From assembly GCA_028278755.1 (NCBI GenBank), contig JAPYOI010000274.1, forward strand, positions 1 to 5,839: DNA of 5,839 nucleotides, given 5' to 3'. The stretch comes from Poriferisodalis multihospitum. Lineage in GTDB: Bacteria; Actinomycetota; Acidimicrobiia; Acidimicrobiales; Poriferisodalaceae. The notes below the pieces were generated by a model. It worked only from the letters and a program-made list of their open reading frames with translations. It searched no databases and had not been told where the DNA came from. Positions 5,088-5,839 of the stretch are shown here, in pieces. Position numbers and translations under genes: made by a program. Numbering within the stretch: the stretch's first letter is position 1; every line of letters begins with the position of its first letter.

Positions 5088-5839
5088 AACAGCTCGGGCA
5101 CGAAGGTCTGGTCGGTGATCGGCGGGCGCACATAGCCGCCGGCTGCGCCCCGATCGGGCAGATCGACGTGCTCCCAGGGCACCTTTTCGTAGGGCATCTG
5201 CGACAGCAGGTGGGCGATGCAGTTGAGGTGCGCGGCGCGCTTGTCGTCGGCCTCGACAACCCACCATGGTGCCTGCTTGATGTCGGTATGCGCGAACAGG
5301 GTGTCCTTGGCGCGTGAGAAGTCCACCCAGCGCGTACGGGCCTCGAGATCCATCGGTGAGAGCTTCCAGCGGCGAGCCGGGTCGGAAATGCGTCGTTGGA
5401 AGCGGCGCTCCTGCTCCTCGTCGCTGATCGAGAACCAGTACTTGATCAGGATGATGCCCGAGCGCACCAGCATCCGCTCGAACTCGGGGCACGAGCGCAG
5501 GAACTCCTCGTACTCGTCGTCGGTGCAGAAGCCCATCACCGGCTCGACGAGGCCGCGGTTGTACCAGCTGCGATCGAAGATCACCATCTCGCCCGCCGCT
5601 GGCAGCTCCTCTACGTAGCGCTGGAACCACCACTGGGTTTTCTCGCGGTCGCTGGGCGTGCCCAGTGCCACGACGCGAACTATGCGGGGGTTCAGCCGCC
5701 GGATGATGCGCTTGATCGTGCTGCCTTTGCCGGCGGCGTCGCGGCCCTCGAAGATGACGACGACCTTCAGCCCCTGGTGACGGATCCAGCGCTGGAGGTG
5801 GGCCAGCTCTTGTTGCAGCAGCTCAAGCTCACGCTCGTA
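5084..5839 (-). CDS. ppk2: Polyphosphate kinase 2 family protein, N-terminus cut by window edge
   Basis: The minus strand reads 251 codons from the right edge to a TGA at 5086-5084. The visible part begins with YERELELLQQEL and then shows the PPK2 core. The Walker A loop is GRDAAGKG (visible residues 32-39) after VVVIFE. The Walker B block is FDRSWYNRG (88-96), preceded by the TQWWFQRY helix. A basic lid region follows with RRFQRRISDP and WKLSPMDLEARTRW. After it come the PPK2-typical APWWVVEADDK and LLSQMPYEKVPWE. PPK2 enzymes transfer phosphate between polyphosphate and nucleotides (ADP/ATP or GDP/GTP in class I) in the cytoplasm. Sequence style and length (about 270-300 residues in class I) suggest class I with perhaps 20-45 residues missing. 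A GTG at 5671 is internal, since it lies after Walker A, and is not the start. The stop is 11 bp from that of the convergent SulP gene. Confidence 0.95.
   Translation of the reverse strand, partial: YERELELLQQELAHLQRWIRHQGLKVVVIFEGRDAAGKGSTIKRIIRRLNPRIVRVVALGTPSDREKTQWWFQRYVEELPAAGEMVIFDRSWYNRGLVEPVMGFCTDDEYEEFLRSCPEFERMLVRSGIILIKYWFSISDEEQERRFQRRISDPARRWKLSPMDLEARTRWVDFSRAKDTLFAHTDIKQAPWWVVEADDKRAAHLNCIAHLLSQMPYEKVPWEHVDLPDRGAAGGYVRPPITDQTFVPELF

Noticed and set aside
5261..5272. Short palindrome CACCATGGTG inside ppk2
   Set aside because: It falls on conserved coding residues (APWWVVEA region) and is explained by the codons; nothing else suggests a binding site.
5086..5671. PPK2 as a 195-residue protein starting at the GTG at 5671
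   Set aside because: The frame continues upstream to the window edge and contains the Walker A loop and preceding helix, so this GTG is an internal Val codon.

Overview
The window reads as chromosomal DNA from a high-GC actinobacterium, possibly Acidimicrobiia or a relative. This placement rests on four things seen by eye: strongly GC-biased third codon positions, a GTG start, a gene of the F420-dependent luciferase-like family (typical of Actinomycetota), and a class I-type PPK2. No rRNA or marker gene is present to settle the lineage. I see no mobile element, tRNA, CRISPR array or clear sign of recent transfer.

Layout: the 5' end of a major facilitator superfamily (MFS) transporter runs leftward off the window (1-311, minus). 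A 57-bp divergent gap follows. Then four genes point rightward: a D-2-hydroxyacid dehydrogenase (369-1382), an F420-dependent luciferase-like oxidoreductase (1428-2495), a short-chain dehydrogenase resembling 3-alpha/20-beta-hydroxysteroid dehydrogenase (2626-3369) and a SulP anion transporter with a C-terminal STAS domain (3429-5072). A PPK2-type polyphosphate kinase lies convergent on the minus strand (5084-5839) and is cut at its N-terminus by the window edge. The stop codons of the last two genes sit in opposite arms of one small hairpin.

The first part (MFS exporter or importer, 2-hydroxyacid dehydrogenase, F420 oxidoreductase, short-chain dehydrogenase) looks like a small-molecule redox cluster. 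Three dehydrogenases that probably use three different cofactors (NADP(H), F420, NAD(H)) are stacked in one direction, next to a divergent transporter. The substrate cannot be read from sequence. The SulP and PPK2 genes look like separate housekeeping-type functions (anion uptake, polyphosphate/nucleotide energy exchange).

The window is mostly ordinary and gene-dense. The points most worth a second look are: a SulP protein whose usual acidic residue in TM8 is Asn; a likely leaderless start for the 2-hydroxyacid dehydrogenase; a 14-bp tandem duplication that doubles the start region of the F420 gene; and the shared hairpin at the convergent stops. I found no convincing new system.
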